Source of the DNA: Firmicutes bacterium UBA3930 | GTDB taxonomy: Bacteria > Bacillota > Clostridia > Caldicoprobacterales > Caldicoprobacteraceae | DNA length: 64,000 nt | NCBI GenBank assembly: GCA_002385885.1 | Contig: DGEI01000027.1 | Location: forward strand, 3,307-67,306 | Reading direction: 5' to 3' | In this document: positions 45,096-54,278 of the stretch, piece after piece | How positions within the stretch are numbered: the first letter of the stretch is position 1 | Layout of the letters: the number at the start of each line of letters is the position of its first letter | The notes under the pieces: model-generated | The model's input: the letters and a program-made list of their open reading frames with translations, nothing else | Databases searched by the model: none | What the model was told of the DNA's origin: nothing | Made by a program: the position numbers and the translations under genes

Positions 45096-46355
45096 ATGAA
45101 GATATTGGTGGTTGGAGGAGGAGGACGGGAGCACGCGCTTGTATGGAAGATCAGTCATAGTCCCAAAGTTAAAAAGATATATTGCGCACCAGGCAACGGA
45201 GGCATATCGGAATTGGCAGAGTGCGTTGATATAGCTGCAGCTAATGTGACGGAGCTGGTGGAATTTGCAAAAAATCATAGTATAGACTTAACCGTGGTAG
45301 CGCCTGAAGATCCTCTTGCCATGGGAATGGCAGACGCTATGCAAAAGGCAGGGTTGAGGGTATTTGGACCGGCGAAGGATGCCGCTGCAATTGAGAGCAG
45401 CAAGGTTTTTGCTAAAAACCTTATGAAAAAATACGGTATTCCCACTGCAGAATACCGGGTTTTTGAAGAATACAATGAAGCTGTTGAATATGTAAAAAAA
45501 GCCCGGTATCCCATTGTCATAAAAGCTGAAGGACTGGCATTGGGCAAAGGCGTTATAATAGTAAAAAATGCCGATGAGGCAAATCAAGCTTTGAAAGCCA
45601 TGATGGTGGATTATGCCTTTGGACAGGCAGGCCAGAGGGTGGTTGTTGAGGAGTATCTGACCGGCTCTGAGGTTACCGTCATGGCGTTTACCGATGGTAA
45701 GAACTTCAAGCCAATGGTAAGCGCCCAGGATCATAAAAGGGTTTATGACAATGATGAAGGAAGCAACACCGGGGGAATGGGCGCCTTTTCACCCAGCCGG
45801 GTGTATACACCCGGTATTGCAAAGCAGGTGGAGGAAATAATAATAGGGCCTACAATAGAAGCTATGGCCAAAGAGGGAAGGCCGTTCCAGGGCGTGCTCT
45901 ATTTTGGATTGATGCTGACGGAAAAAGGGCCAAAAGTGCTGGAATATAATGCAAGATTTGGAGATCCGGAAACCCAGGTTGTGTTACCACGCCTAAAGAC
46001 CGATATCATTGATATTTTCGAGGCGGTTACGGAAAAAAGGCTGGATCAAATAGACATCCAATGGGAAGATAATGCGGCGGTGTGTGTTGTTTTGGCATCT
46101 GGTGGCTACCCCGGAGAGTACAGTAAAGGGTATAAGATAACCGGCATTGAGAGCGCTGTGGATGATTCCGGCGTAATTGTGTTCCATTCCGGAACCCGGC
46201 AGGAAGACGGAGAGTTTTATACAAACGGCGGCAGGGTACTGGGAGTAACGGCCGTAGCCGGGGATCTGGATTCAGCCATACATAAGGTGTACCAAGGCGT
46301 GGATAAAATACATTTTCAGCATATGCATTACCGGAGGGATATAGGCAGGAAATGA
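45096..46355 (+). CDS. purD: Phosphoribosylamine-glycine ligase
   Basis: A 419-residue ATP-grasp enzyme (GAR synthetase). GGGGREHALVWKI at the N-terminus, the ATP-grasp region VIKAEGLALGKGVIIV, GSEVTVMAFTDG, the metal-binding YNARFGDPETQVVLPRL, and VVLASGGYPGEY are present. GGGAGGG precedes the ATG. It is the last gene of the operon; the terminator stem at 46336 overlaps its final codons. Confidence 0.95.
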   Translation: MKILVVGGGGREHALVWKISHSPKVKKIYCAPGNGGISELAECVDIAAANVTELVEFAKNHSIDLTVVAPEDPLAMGMADAMQKAGLRVFGPAKDAAAIESSKVFAKNLMKKYGIPTAEYRVFEEYNEAVEYVKKARYPIVIKAEGLALGKGVIIVKNADEANQALKAMMVDYAFGQAGQRVVVEEYLTGSEVTVMAFTDGKNFKPMVSAQDHKRVYDNDEGSNTGGMGAFSPSRVYTPGIAKQVEEIIIGPTIEAMAKEGRPFQGVLYFGLMLTEKGPKVLEYNARFGDPETQVVLPRLKTDIIDIFEAVTEKRLDQIDIQWEDNAAVCVVLASGGYPGEYSKGYKITGIESAVDDSGVIVFHSGTRQEDGEFYTNGGRVLGVTAVAGDLDSAIHKVYQGVDKIHFQHMHYRRDIGRK

Positions 46356-46378
46356 TTCCGGCCATATCCCGTTTTTTA
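46336..46378 (+). terminator. Terminator of the pur operon
   Basis: GGGATATAGGC (46336-46346) pairs with GCCATATCCC (46361-46370), allowing one bulged base, followed by GTTTTTT. The left arm lies inside the purD 3' end. Confidence 0.75.
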
Positions 46379-46380
46379 TC

Positions 46381-46547
46381 AGGTTCTTGGCCTTGAGCTT
46401 CAGCGGGCGGGATAGTATTCTGCAAAACTGCATTATGAATCATGCGATTATCATCAGACTGTGGAGTATATGTTGTGTGAAGAATAATTATGGAGCGAGC
46501 ATTGCGGAAAGGCTCAGAACCAGTTAGCGAAGTAAAGGATAAGCCGG
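46381..46547. repeat. Dispersed non-coding repeat, copy A
   Basis: Two blocks, 46381-46433 and 46491-46547, closely resemble 55576-55627 and 55467-55524 in copy B, but the order of the blocks is reversed. Shared strings include GCTCAGAACC, GTTAGCGAAG, GGATAAGCCGGA, GGAGCGAGCA and TATTCTGCAA. No open frame of interest. The remaining spacer to 46697 holds a TATAAT-like box but no clear promoter pair. Confidence 0.55.
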
Positions 46548-46697
46548 ATAGAATAATATACAGCCTATGTACCATCAATAACAGCCCATTGATACGGTAT
46601 AATACTTCCTTTTTGGATAATATAAATAATAGACCGGGATAAATGCGTTATAAGGCAATTTCATAAGACAGCATTAACGGGAAGTGGAGGCTTTACT

Positions 46698-47228
46698 ATG
46701 AAACAAGGATATGTCCAGGTATATACAGGTGATGGCAAGGGAAAAACGACTGCCGCATTGGGCCTTGGATTAAGGGCAGCCGGCAGGGGGTTAAAAGTCC
46801 TGATGATCCAGTTTCTTAAGGGAACGGACAGCGGCGAACTTGAGGCGGTTAAGAGGCTGGCGCCGGACTTCCACATAATCCGGTTTGCTGAGACAAAAAA
46901 ATTTTTTTGGGAACTGACCGATGATGAAAAAGCACGGCTTAAGAATAAGACCCGGCAGGAGATGCAAAACCTGGAGGAGTACCTGAAGGACAATTACTGC
47001 CATGTACTGATACTGGATGAAATCATGGCAGCCATCCATGGGGATCTGGTGAGGGTTGAACAGGTATGCAGAATAATCGATCAGAAGCCCAAAGGTATGG
47101 AATTGGTTTTGACCGGGCGGAATGTGCCTGATGAGATTGCTGAAAGGGCAGATTTAATCACCGAAATGAAGAAGATCAAACACTATATGGACAAAGGAGT
47201 ACCTGCGAGGACAGGCATTGAATATTGA
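46698..47228 (+). CDS. cobO: Corrinoid adenosyltransferase, CobO/BtuR type
   Basis: A 176-residue P-loop enzyme that adenosylates cobalamin precursors or cob(I)alamin. The N-terminal P-loop YTGDGKGKTTAALGLGLRAAG, the Asp/Glu Walker B (VLILDEIMAAI), and the C-terminal LVLTGRNVPDEIAERADLITEM with the substrate-closing region (HYMDKGVPARTGIEY) identify the CobA/CobO/BtuR family. GGAGG lies seven bases before the ATG. It stands alone with no other cob genes nearby, so it probably serves salvage or B12-dependent enzymes in general. Confidence 0.92.
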   Translation: MKQGYVQVYTGDGKGKTTAALGLGLRAAGRGLKVLMIQFLKGTDSGELEAVKRLAPDFHIIRFAETKKFFWELTDDEKARLKNKTRQEMQNLEEYLKDNYCHVLILDEIMAAIHGDLVRVEQVCRIIDQKPKGMELVLTGRNVPDEIAERADLITEMKKIKHYMDKGVPARTGIEY

Positions 47229-47331
47229 GCATATGCTTTTTCGACATATCAGTTAACGATGAATTAGTATGAATGTCTGTTTGTATCAATACACACAGAA
47301 CGGCCGGACGCAGAAACATATCAGGATATTC

Positions 47332-48717
47332 TTAAGAAACAGCTTCCTCTCCTTTTGATTTATTTCGTTCTTCTATCTCCTGCCATTTAACATCGGCAAA
47401 AGGTTTCCAATTATTAGCTATTCCTTCAATTTTTTCCCCGGCGCTGCCAAACAGTACGGCCCCTGCACCATCATGGGTTTCAACAGCTCCTGACTCTGCG
47501 ACTATTTCCCGCAAGGCTTGAGGTACATCTATGAAGGGGCAGGGCCGCAGTAAGTTCCTGCTGAAAGGCTGCCTTTTTTGATATGCGGAAAACAGGGGAG
47601 AGTTCAAAACCTGTTTCAACGATTTACCCTTTATGTTATCAACTGCAAAATGGACGAAAGCGCAGGGTTCCACATCGCCGGCAGCATTTATATGAAAATA
47701 GTATTTTCCCCCAGCTATGCATCCCTGGGTCATCTGTCCATCATTCCAGAAATCGGCTATTTGAATTGGTTTATGAGATCGTATATAACGAACCCTGTCA
47801 ATTAACCAGGCCCGCTGTTCGGGCTTCAGGACAAGAGAAAAATCAGGGCTGCGTCCTATTGGCATATAATGAAAGGACCATCCGTAAAGAACGCCTTTGT
47901 GTATCATTGCGTCTATGAATTCATCCGAAAACACTTCAAGGTAGTTTTGGCTGGTTACGGTAAGGCTGATACCGAAAATGATGCCATGCTTTTTAAGGTT
48001 ATCCATGGCTGCCATTATTGTGTCGTATACTCCGGTTCCGCGTCTGCTGTCTGTATATTCCCGACCTCCTTCCAGGCTTATAGCGGGTGTTATATTACCT
48101 GCCTGCTGCATTTTTTCAGCCGTAGCCTCATCAATTAATGTACCGTTGGTATATATCATGAATGCCGCATCCCCATGTTTTTCACATAGTTGGAAAATAT
48201 ACGGCCACATCAGGGGTTCTCCGCCTGACATTACGAAAAAATAAATGCCCAGTTCTTTGGCTTCAGTTATTATTCTATCAACTTCTTCAAAGCTTAAGTC
48301 TTTGTGGTTGGGATAAGCTCCGGCCCAGCAGCCTTTGCACTTTAGATTGCACTTGCTTGTCGGATCGATCAATATGGTATAGGGTATGTTGTACCCAAGC
48401 TCCTGCGATAGTTTTATATGTTTTGGTATACCGATCAGGCTTGCATTTATAAAGAGATTAAACAAAAAACGCTGCTGCACATTTTCGTTTACCTCTGTCA
48501 GTATACGGTTGAAATAAATTTTCATTACAGGACTGTTTTCAAATAAAAGCTTTAGCTGCTGGATAAGCTGACGGTGACGGGGCGCTATGGGAGCCCTGCA
48601 CAAAAGATCCAAGGCCCGTGGAATGTTGGACATGGGATCCTGTTTTAAATAATTCAGCAGTTGGTTTATTATTCTTTCCCCAAGGTGTTGTTTGGCTATT
48701 TTTAAGTTAGATAACAT
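47332..48717 (-). CDS. Radical SAM protein with C-terminal SPASM-like region
   Basis: A 461-residue radical SAM enzyme. The cluster motif lies in SKCNLKCKGCWAG (CxxxCxxC, about residue 115), followed by MSGGEPL and the GxIxGxxE-like ISLEGG. The C-terminal third has further Cys residues (QGCIAGGKYYFHINAAGDVEPCAFVH, and RPCPFID) typical of an auxiliary Fe-S (SPASM or twitch) domain. The first 100 residues are an unusual helical extension. The substrate is unknown; peptide or cofactor maturation is possible. It lies 110 bases after the lysine operon on the same strand, with no terminator between, so co-expression is possible. Confidence 0.82.
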   Translation of the reverse strand: MLSNLKIAKQHLGERIINQLLNYLKQDPMSNIPRALDLLCRAPIAPRHRQLIQQLKLLFENSPVMKIYFNRILTEVNENVQQRFLFNLFINASLIGIPKHIKLSQELGYNIPYTILIDPTSKCNLKCKGCWAGAYPNHKDLSFEEVDRIITEAKELGIYFFVMSGGEPLMWPYIFQLCEKHGDAAFMIYTNGTLIDEATAEKMQQAGNITPAISLEGGREYTDSRRGTGVYDTIMAAMDNLKKHGIIFGISLTVTSQNYLEVFSDEFIDAMIHKGVLYGWSFHYMPIGRSPDFSLVLKPEQRAWLIDRVRYIRSHKPIQIADFWNDGQMTQGCIAGGKYYFHINAAGDVEPCAFVHFAVDNIKGKSLKQVLNSPLFSAYQKRQPFSRNLLRPCPFIDVPQALREIVAESGAVETHDGAGAVLFGSAGEKIEGIANNWKPFADVKWQEIEERNKSKGEEAVS

Positions 48718-48827
48718 AAAAAGCCTGCTCCTTCCATTGTATTGGTATTACTTATTATAATTACCAAAAATCTGAAAATTATAGATACGTTTTATATATT
48801 CAGGAAAGAGCAAACTTCTTTAACAGT

Positions 48828-50048
48828 CTACAGTTCAAAGGCCATCATAAGAGCTTCCAGGGCTTTCTTTTCATCCTGACGCTCAATAATATATGAAACC
48901 TTGGTTTCGGATGTGGTTATCGCTTTAATGCTGATGTTTTGTTCGGCCATAATCGTAAAAATCTTTGCTGCTATTCCGGGCTGGTGTTCCATTCCCGTTC
49001 CTTCAACCGATAATTTGACTATATGGCCGTTTGTATTAAGGCTTATGGCGGGATATGCTGATTGAAGCTCGTTTACCGCTGTAACTGCCTTTTGAAGATC
49101 TTCACGCGGCAGGGAAAAGGAAATATTGATCTTTCCGTCCACGGGTGCGGTCTGGCTTATCATGTCAATATTTATATTTTGCTTTGCCAGTGATTGGAAT
49201 ATCGCTGCCACGGCATAAGCGTCATAGGGTACATCGTTGATGGTAACCAGGGCTTCCCTGTTGCTGGAACTGATATTGGTAACGGCTGTCTGCTGGGTTA
49301 ACATATCCTTCATGTTATACAGTCCCGGCGGTTTGGTAACAACATACTTACAAGCATTCAGGGCGCCTAATGCAAATATCCGCCTGGAGAATGCCGTATG
49401 GGTTATCTTCAGGACTTCATCGTTGCCTGCAAACAGAACAGTATGTTCACCAGGTATGGTGCCGCCGCGGACGGCATGTATACCTATTTCTGATTTGGAA
49501 CGCTTATCATGTTTTGAAAACCTTCCGTAAACATAATTCTTTGAATTAAGCAGTGTTTCGTTTATGGCATCGGCAAGAGCGTAAGCAGTCCCGCTTGGCG
49601 AATCAAGTTTTTGGTTATGATGCTGTTCAATGATTTCAATATCAAACAGGCTGCCAATGGCCAAAGCGGCATTTTTGGCAAGCTCCAGCATCACGTTAAC
49701 GCCCAGGGACATATTGGCAGACTGAAAAACCGGAATGCTTTGAGAAGCCTTTCCTATTAAGCCGAAATCATCATTTGAGAAACCCGTAGTAGCAATAACA
49801 ACCGGAATATTCCGGTTAACAGCATAATCCAGCAAATTGGGAAGGGCAGCGGGTATTGAAAAATCAATGATAACATCAGCATCTTCACTGCATTCCTCCA
49901 GGGAACCGTATGCAGGGAAGGGATTGTTTTCCTTATCGGGGAACTTATCCACTCCTGCAGCTACTTGTATCGTTGGGTCTGCAGCAGCTGCCGCTGCAAC
50001 TGCCTGACCCATTCTTCCATTACAGCCGTGAATAATAACATTTATCAT
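48828..50048 (-). CDS. dapB: Dihydrodipicolinate reductase fused to a tandem aspartokinase-type ACT unit
   Basis: A 406-residue fusion. Residues 1-252 are a complete DapB: HGCNGRMGQAV, the FSIPAAL region, EQHHNQKLDSPSGTA, HAVRGGTIPGEHTV, and the usual C-terminus PPGLYNMKDML. After a linker, about 268-406 form two ACT domains of the kind found at the C-terminus of aspartokinase (AVAAIFQSLAKQNINIDMI, INISFSLPREDLQKAV, GTGMEHQPGIAAKIF, ISIKAITTSETKVSYII, LEALMMAFEL). DapB normally ends near 250-270 residues. The reading frame is uninterrupted, so the fusion is not a frameshift artefact. Last gene of asd-dapA-dapB. Lysine or another amino acid may control it through the ACT pair (inference). Confidence 0.9.
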   Translation of the reverse strand: MINVIIHGCNGRMGQAVAAAAAADPTIQVAAGVDKFPDKENNPFPAYGSLEECSEDADVIIDFSIPAALPNLLDYAVNRNIPVVIATTGFSNDDFGLIGKASQSIPVFQSANMSLGVNVMLELAKNAALAIGSLFDIEIIEQHHNQKLDSPSGTAYALADAINETLLNSKNYVYGRFSKHDKRSKSEIGIHAVRGGTIPGEHTVLFAGNDEVLKITHTAFSRRIFALGALNACKYVVTKPPGLYNMKDMLTQQTAVTNISSSNREALVTINDVPYDAYAVAAIFQSLAKQNINIDMISQTAPVDGKINISFSLPREDLQKAVTAVNELQSAYPAISLNTNGHIVKLSVEGTGMEHQPGIAAKIFTIMAEQNISIKAITTSETKVSYIIERQDEKKALEALMMAFEL

Positions 50049-50082
50049 TAGTTGTTGTTCACTCCGTTTCTTTCTTGCTTAC

Positions 50083-50970
50083 TTATGCCTGGATTTCAAA
50101 ACCGTATTCTATCATTTCCTGTTTCAAAATCTTTAGGTTTTCTTCTGACATATCGGTTAAGGGCATACGAAGTTTGCCTGCATTCATTCCCATCAGGTTC
50201 ATGGCGGTTTTTACAGGGATAGGACTGACTTCCATAAACAGGGCTTTAACCAGGGGATAGAGTTTAAACTGAAGTTTACGGGCTCCTTCAATATCGCCGT
50301 CAAAGAACCTGGCTACCATGTCATGGGTATCCCGGGGAGCGATGTTGGCAACCACTGAGATAACACCTTTGCCTCCTACTGATAGTAAGGGAACTACCAT
50401 ATCATCGTTTCCTGAGTACAGATCTATAACTCCTTCACACAGCCGTGCCATATCAACTACCTGGGCTATATCCCCGCTTGCCTCTTTTATGCCTGCAATA
50501 TTGTCTATCTTTGAGAGCTCCTTCAATGTTGACGGAGTTATGTTCAAATTTGTTCTGGAAGGAACATTATAGATAATGATAGGAATATGAACGGTATCGG
50601 CTATGGCTGCATAATGTTGAATCAATCCTTTTTGCGTAGTTCTGTTATAATAGGGAGTGACAATAAGCAGCGCATCGGCGCCCAGTCTCTCCGCTTCCTT
50701 GGAATCTTCAATGACAGCAGCCGTATTGTTTCCTCCTGTTCCGGCCAGGACCGGCAGCCTTTTTGCAGCTTTTTCAACGGTAAAGCCAATAACTGAATAT
50801 CTCTCTTCTTTGGTCATGGTGGAAGGCTCTCCGGTTGTACCGCAGGCTAGCAGTGCATCAGTGCCTTCCCGGATTTGAAACTCAATCTGATTTGCCAGGG
50901 AATCAAAATTTATACCGTTTTCGGTAAAAGGGGTAACCATTGCAACACATGAACCTGTAAAGACACTCAT
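50083..50970 (-). CDS. dapA: 4-hydroxy-tetrahydrodipicolinate synthase
   Basis: A 295-residue DapA that condenses pyruvate with aspartate semialdehyde. [14 protein letters not shown], the Tyr of [14 protein letters not shown], and the Schiff-base Lys in [10 protein letters not shown] (about residue 162) are all in place. An in-frame GTG at 50982 overlaps the ribosome site, so the ATG at 50970, eight bases after AAGGAGTGA, is used. It lies 42 bases after asd and 34 bases before dapB. Confidence 0.95.
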   Translation of the reverse strand: MSVFTGSCVAMVTPFTENGINFDSLANQIEFQIREGTDALLACGTTGEPSTMTKEERYSVIGFTVEKAAKRLPVLAGTGGNNTAAVIEDSKEAERLGADALLIVTPYYNRTTQKGLIQHYAAIADTVHIPIIIYNVPSRTNLNITPSTLKELSKIDNIAGIKEASGDIAQVVDMARLCEGVIDLYSGNDDMVVPLLSVGGKGVISVVANIAPRDTHDMVARFFDGDIEGARKLQFKLYPLVKALFMEVSPIPVKTAMNLMGMNAGKLRMPLTDMSEENLKILKQEMIEYGFEIQA

Positions 50971-51012
50971 GTTTTTAATCACTCCTTAATATCAAAGTCG
51001 GTTAAATCAGAA

Positions 51013-52032
51013 TCAGCGGTCTAGCTGGCCGTTTTCCCAGTAATCGATCAGCTTTTGAGCTATTTGAACGGTGTTTGTAGCGGCGCCCTTGCGTACATTA
51101 TCTGAGACTACCCATAGATTTACACCACTTGGAACGCTTTCATCCCTCCGGATACGGCCGACAAACACCTCATCCTTGTTTTCTGCATACAGCGGCATTG
51201 GGTATTTATTGTTCTTCGGATCGTCCACCACAACAATACCGGGGGAGTTCGCCAGTATATCTTTGAGCTCATTAAGATCAAAATCTTTTTCAAACTCTAC
51301 ATTTATGGACTCACTATGTCCATGGAAAACCGGGACCCGTACCGTAGTTGCAGTTATTCTGATACTGTAGTCGCCTATTATTTTTTGCGTTTCCTGTATC
51401 ATTTTCATCTCTTCTTTGGTGTACCCGTTATCCAGAAAATCATCTATGTGGGGAATACAGTTTGCAAAAATGGGATGAGGGAATTTCAAAAGCGTATTGT
51501 TGCCCTCAATTCCATTTTTGAGATCCATGTAGCCGTTTAAACCCGCTCCGGATACGGCCTGATAGGTGGAGTATACAATCCGTTTAATCCTGTAATGCCG
51601 GTGCAACGGATTTAATGCTACTACTGCCTGGATGGTAGAACAATTGGGATTGGCGATTATGCCCTTATGTTTCAATATATCAGCCGGATTGACTTCCGGC
51701 ACAACCAGGGGCACTTCCCCATCCATTCTCCAGGCACTGCTGTTATCGATGACGACAATACCTTTGGAAGCAGCTATTGGAGCATACTTTCGGCTGACAC
51801 TTGCGCCGGCTGAAAACAATGCTATATCAATTTCTTTGTCGTCAAAGCATGTTTCAGTCAGCTCATTTATAATATGTTCTTTTCCCATAAACTTTACACG
51901 CTTTCCGGCAGATCGAGCTGATGCAAACAGGTAATAATTCAACGCAGGCAGCTGCCTTTCTTCCAGAACCTCCAGGAATTTGCGGCCTACCATTCCCGTC
52001 GCTCCGACTATAGCTATATTGTATTTCTTCAT
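51013..52032 (-). CDS. asd: Aspartate-semialdehyde dehydrogenase
   Basis: A 339-residue enzyme that reduces aspartyl phosphate to aspartate semialdehyde. AIVGATGMVGRKFLEVL (NADP loop), FSAGASVSRKYAP, the catalytic Cys in ANPNCSTIQAV (about residue 130), YQAVSGAG and RVPVFHGHSESINVEF are conserved. First gene of the lysine/diaminopimelate operon, preceded by a lysine riboswitch. GGGAGGAAAG precedes the ATG. Confidence 0.95.
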   Translation of the reverse strand: MKKYNIAIVGATGMVGRKFLEVLEERQLPALNYYLFASARSAGKRVKFMGKEHIINELTETCFDDKEIDIALFSAGASVSRKYAPIAASKGIVVIDNSSAWRMDGEVPLVVPEVNPADILKHKGIIANPNCSTIQAVVALNPLHRHYRIKRIVYSTYQAVSGAGLNGYMDLKNGIEGNNTLLKFPHPIFANCIPHIDDFLDNGYTKEEMKMIQETQKIIGDYSIRITATTVRVPVFHGHSESINVEFEKDFDLNELKDILANSPGIVVVDDPKNNKYPMPLYAENKDEVFVGRIRRDESVPSGVNLWVVSDNVRKGAATNTVQIAQKLIDYWENGQLDR

Positions 52033-52124
52033 AATGCTTTCCTCCCATATTTATAGAATTATTACAAAAAATCCGTTCAAAGCCGGCCTAATACCATCAT
52101 ATGTGGTTATTATTTGTGTGTGCC

Positions 52125-52171
52125 TTAACAGTAAAACGCAAATAAAGCGGCTGATGGACACCAGCCGCTTT
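52125..52171 (-). terminator. Riboswitch expression-platform terminator before asd
   Basis: On the minus strand AAAGCGGCTG pairs with CAGCCGCTTT (52144-52171), followed by ATTTGCGTTTTAC. It lies between the lysine riboswitch aptamer and the asd start, as expected for transcriptional control. Confidence 0.75.
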
Positions 52172-52231
52172 CGTACCACAAAAACAACATGTCAATGCAG
52201 TCGGTCAAAATCTGCATACGGTTTGCGATGC

Positions 52232-52410
52232 GAAAGCAGTTAGCGCTCCATCATTACAAATGATGACAGTCCCAGGGCTGTTAACCCTGGGCCCAGGACA
52301 TGGATAACGGGACATCTCATATCCTTCGGCACCTTTTCCTTTCAGCAGCTTTCATCAAATCCCGTATTCTCCAGCATTTTACTTATAAAAGGTGCGCCTC
52401 TAAACTGCTC
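52232..52410 (-). promoter_or_regulatory. Lysine riboswitch (L box)
   Basis: Read on the minus strand, this 179-nt segment has the L-box landmarks in order: a P1 strand GAGCAGTTTAG running into AGAGGCGCA, an AAGTA element, GATGAAAGC, GAAAGG, AAGGTGCCGAAGG, a long hairpin with CTGGG on both arms, GGACTGTCA, and the closing TGGAGCGCTAACTGC, which re-pairs with the first strand. Lysine binding should favour the downstream terminator and switch off asd-dapA-dapB. Confidence 0.88.
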
Positions 52411-52430
52411 TATGCTTTTTTATTTTTTTA

Positions 52431-52459
52431 ATAATAACATTGATTATTTTAAAAGTCAA
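52431..52459 (-). promoter_or_regulatory. Promoter of the asd-dapA-dapB operon
   Basis: On the minus strand TTGACT (52454-52459), a 17-base spacer and TATTAT (52431-52436), about 20 bases before the riboswitch 5' strand. Confidence 0.65.
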
Positions 52460-52550
52460 ACACTTTTGACTGTCTGCTTTACCCGGATTTGAATGTATAT
52501 AACAACAATACATGGCCTGGTGCAGAATTATTTTGGAAAAACAAAAGAAT

Positions 52551-52748
52551 ATGAAAAGAAGGATTTTTGACTGCATTGATAAAAGAAGTGAAGAGATCAT
52601 TGAGTCGGTAAACCGGATATAGGTGATTTATCATCCTTGATGCCGGTTCTTGAAGCCATGCTTGGCGGCGTAAAAGGAAGAATATTTTAAATACGTGGAC
52701 GCGCTTTTTGGAACGAGGATTTACTATGAAGGAGATATTTTCAAATAA
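52551..52748 (+). pseudogene. Remnant of an M20-type metallopeptidase (internal deletion and frameshifts)
   Basis: An ATG at 52551 starts MKRRIFDCIDKRSEEII and ends after 23 codons. In a shifted frame the sequence continues GDLSSLMPVLEAMLGGVKGR, and after another one-base shift KYVDALFGTRIYYEGDIFK before TAA at 52746. The first piece resembles the N-terminus of M20 aminoacylase-type peptidases, and GDLSSLMPV resembles the near-C-terminal motif around the metal site in that family. Most of the gene (over 300 codons) is missing. Confidence 0.45.
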
Positions 52749-52855
52749 GGGTTAGTTTGCTAAAATTTGTTTATAAATAATATAGAGCGAATACCAGAGC
52801 CTTTCTTGATTTTAGCGGGTACATATGTTAGGATTAGATTGGGATTTTTTCATGG

Positions 52856-52885
52856 TTGTACGTATATACTAAGATCTGCTATATT
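52856..52885 (+). promoter_or_regulatory. Weak promoter candidate upstream of the alcohol dehydrogenase gene
   Basis: TTGTAC (52856-52861), an 18-base spacer and TATATT (52880-52885). The spacer 52749-52989 otherwise shows nothing distinctive. Confidence 0.35.
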
Positions 52886-52989
52886 GGGCGTATATATAAC
52901 AGTTGTACATATTATGCCATTTTTCTCCAGAATACAGTCAGCGCCCTTCAATGCCATTACAATAAATATATTACAAAGGAGGAAGTATA

Positions 52990-54162
52990 ATGGAGAACTT
53001 CGTATTTCAAAGTCCCACAAAAATTATATTCGGAAAAGGTACTGAGTGTCAGGTGGGTGCTGAAACCCGGGTTTACAGCAAAAAAATTCTTCTGCACTAT
53101 GGTGGCGGCAGCATAAAACGTATTGGCCTTTACGATAAGGTTGTCAAATCCCTTAATGAGGCCGGTGTTGAGTTTATAGAGCTTCCGGGGGCACAACCCA
53201 ATCCTCGCTTGAGCCTGGTAAAAGAGGGGATTGAAATCTGCCGGAAAAATAATATCGATTTTATACTGGCTGTAGGCGGCGGAAGCGCCATAGACTCGGC
53301 TAAGGCAATAGCTGTTGGCGTACCCTATGAAGGAGATGTATGGGATTTTTACAGCGGAGCGGCTGTACCGGAAAAAGCACTTCCGGTGGGTGTTATACTT
53401 ACTATTCCTGCTGCCGGCAGCGAAGCCAGCAAAAGTTCGGTTATAACCAATGAAGATGGATGGTACAAGAGGGGACTCAATGTTAATATCATCAGACCAA
53501 AATTTGCAATAATGAACCCCGAAATAACGTATACCCTTCCTCCATATCAAACTGCATGTGGAGCGGCCGATATTATGGCTCATGTAATGGAGCGTTATTT
53601 TACCCACCAAAAAGATGTGGATTTTACCGACAGATTGTGTGAAGCCACGTTAAAAACAATAATTAAAAACGTTCCAATAGCTCTTCAGGATCCGGAAAAT
53701 TATCAGGCAAGAGCTGAGATTATGTGGGCAAGCACTGTTGCGCACAACGATTTAGTAGGCACCGGCAGGATTGAAGACTGGGCATCCCATAACATAGAAC
53801 ACGAACTGAGCGGAATTTACGATGTGGCACATGGTGCGGGGCTGGCTGTGGTATTTCCCGCCTGGATGAAATATGTATATAAACACAACATTGACAGATT
53901 TGTTCAGTTTGCAGCAAGAGTGTGGGATGTGGATATCGATTTTGCATGTCCTGAAAGAACAGCACTTGAGGGTATAAAACGGCTCGAACAGTTCTTTGTA
54001 AGTATCGGTTTGCCCGTTACTTTGGAAGGATTGGATATTCCCGAAGATCGGCTTGAAGAGATGGCAGACAAATGTACAGACAATAACAGGAAGAAAATTG
54101 GAAGCTTCGTTCAACTGGACAGGGAGGACGTGCTCAATATTCTTAAGATAGCAGCAAAATAA
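52990..54162 (+). CDS. Iron-containing alcohol dehydrogenase (butanol dehydrogenase type)
   Basis: A 390-residue group III alcohol dehydrogenase. FQSPTKIIFGKGTE at the start, the NAD(P) loop AVGGGSAIDSAKAIA, TIPAAGSEAS, and the metal-binding Asp/His set (CGAADIMAHVMERYF, then HELSGIYDVAHGAGLA) match the YqhD/Bdh-type family. It probably reduces aldehydes to alcohols during fermentation and so provides another NAD(P)H sink besides the hydrogenase. AAGGAGGAAG precedes the ATG. Monocistronic with a following hairpin. Confidence 0.9.
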   Translation: MENFVFQSPTKIIFGKGTECQVGAETRVYSKKILLHYGGGSIKRIGLYDKVVKSLNEAGVEFIELPGAQPNPRLSLVKEGIEICRKNNIDFILAVGGGSAIDSAKAIAVGVPYEGDVWDFYSGAAVPEKALPVGVILTIPAAGSEASKSSVITNEDGWYKRGLNVNIIRPKFAIMNPEITYTLPPYQTACGAADIMAHVMERYFTHQKDVDFTDRLCEATLKTIIKNVPIALQDPENYQARAEIMWASTVAHNDLVGTGRIEDWASHNIEHELSGIYDVAHGAGLAVVFPAWMKYVYKHNIDRFVQFAARVWDVDIDFACPERTALEGIKRLEQFFVSIGLPVTLEGLDIPEDRLEEMADKCTDNNRKKIGSFVQLDREDVLNILKIAAK

Positions 54163-54188
54163 TCCGGTTTATATCTGGATAAGAGCAG

Positions 54189-54234
54189 AGGGCAACATTT
54201 TCAAGTCATGGATATTAGCTGAAAATGTTGCCCT
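54189..54234 (+). terminator. Long hairpin after the alcohol dehydrogenase gene
   Basis: AGGGCAACATTTTCA (54189-54203) pairs perfectly with its complement (54220-54234). The following TTAATATATAAAAC is not a strong T-run, so termination may be partial. Confidence 0.6.
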
Positions 54235-54278
54235 TAATATATAAAACATTTATTCAGTAAAACAGCGGAGGAATGGTT

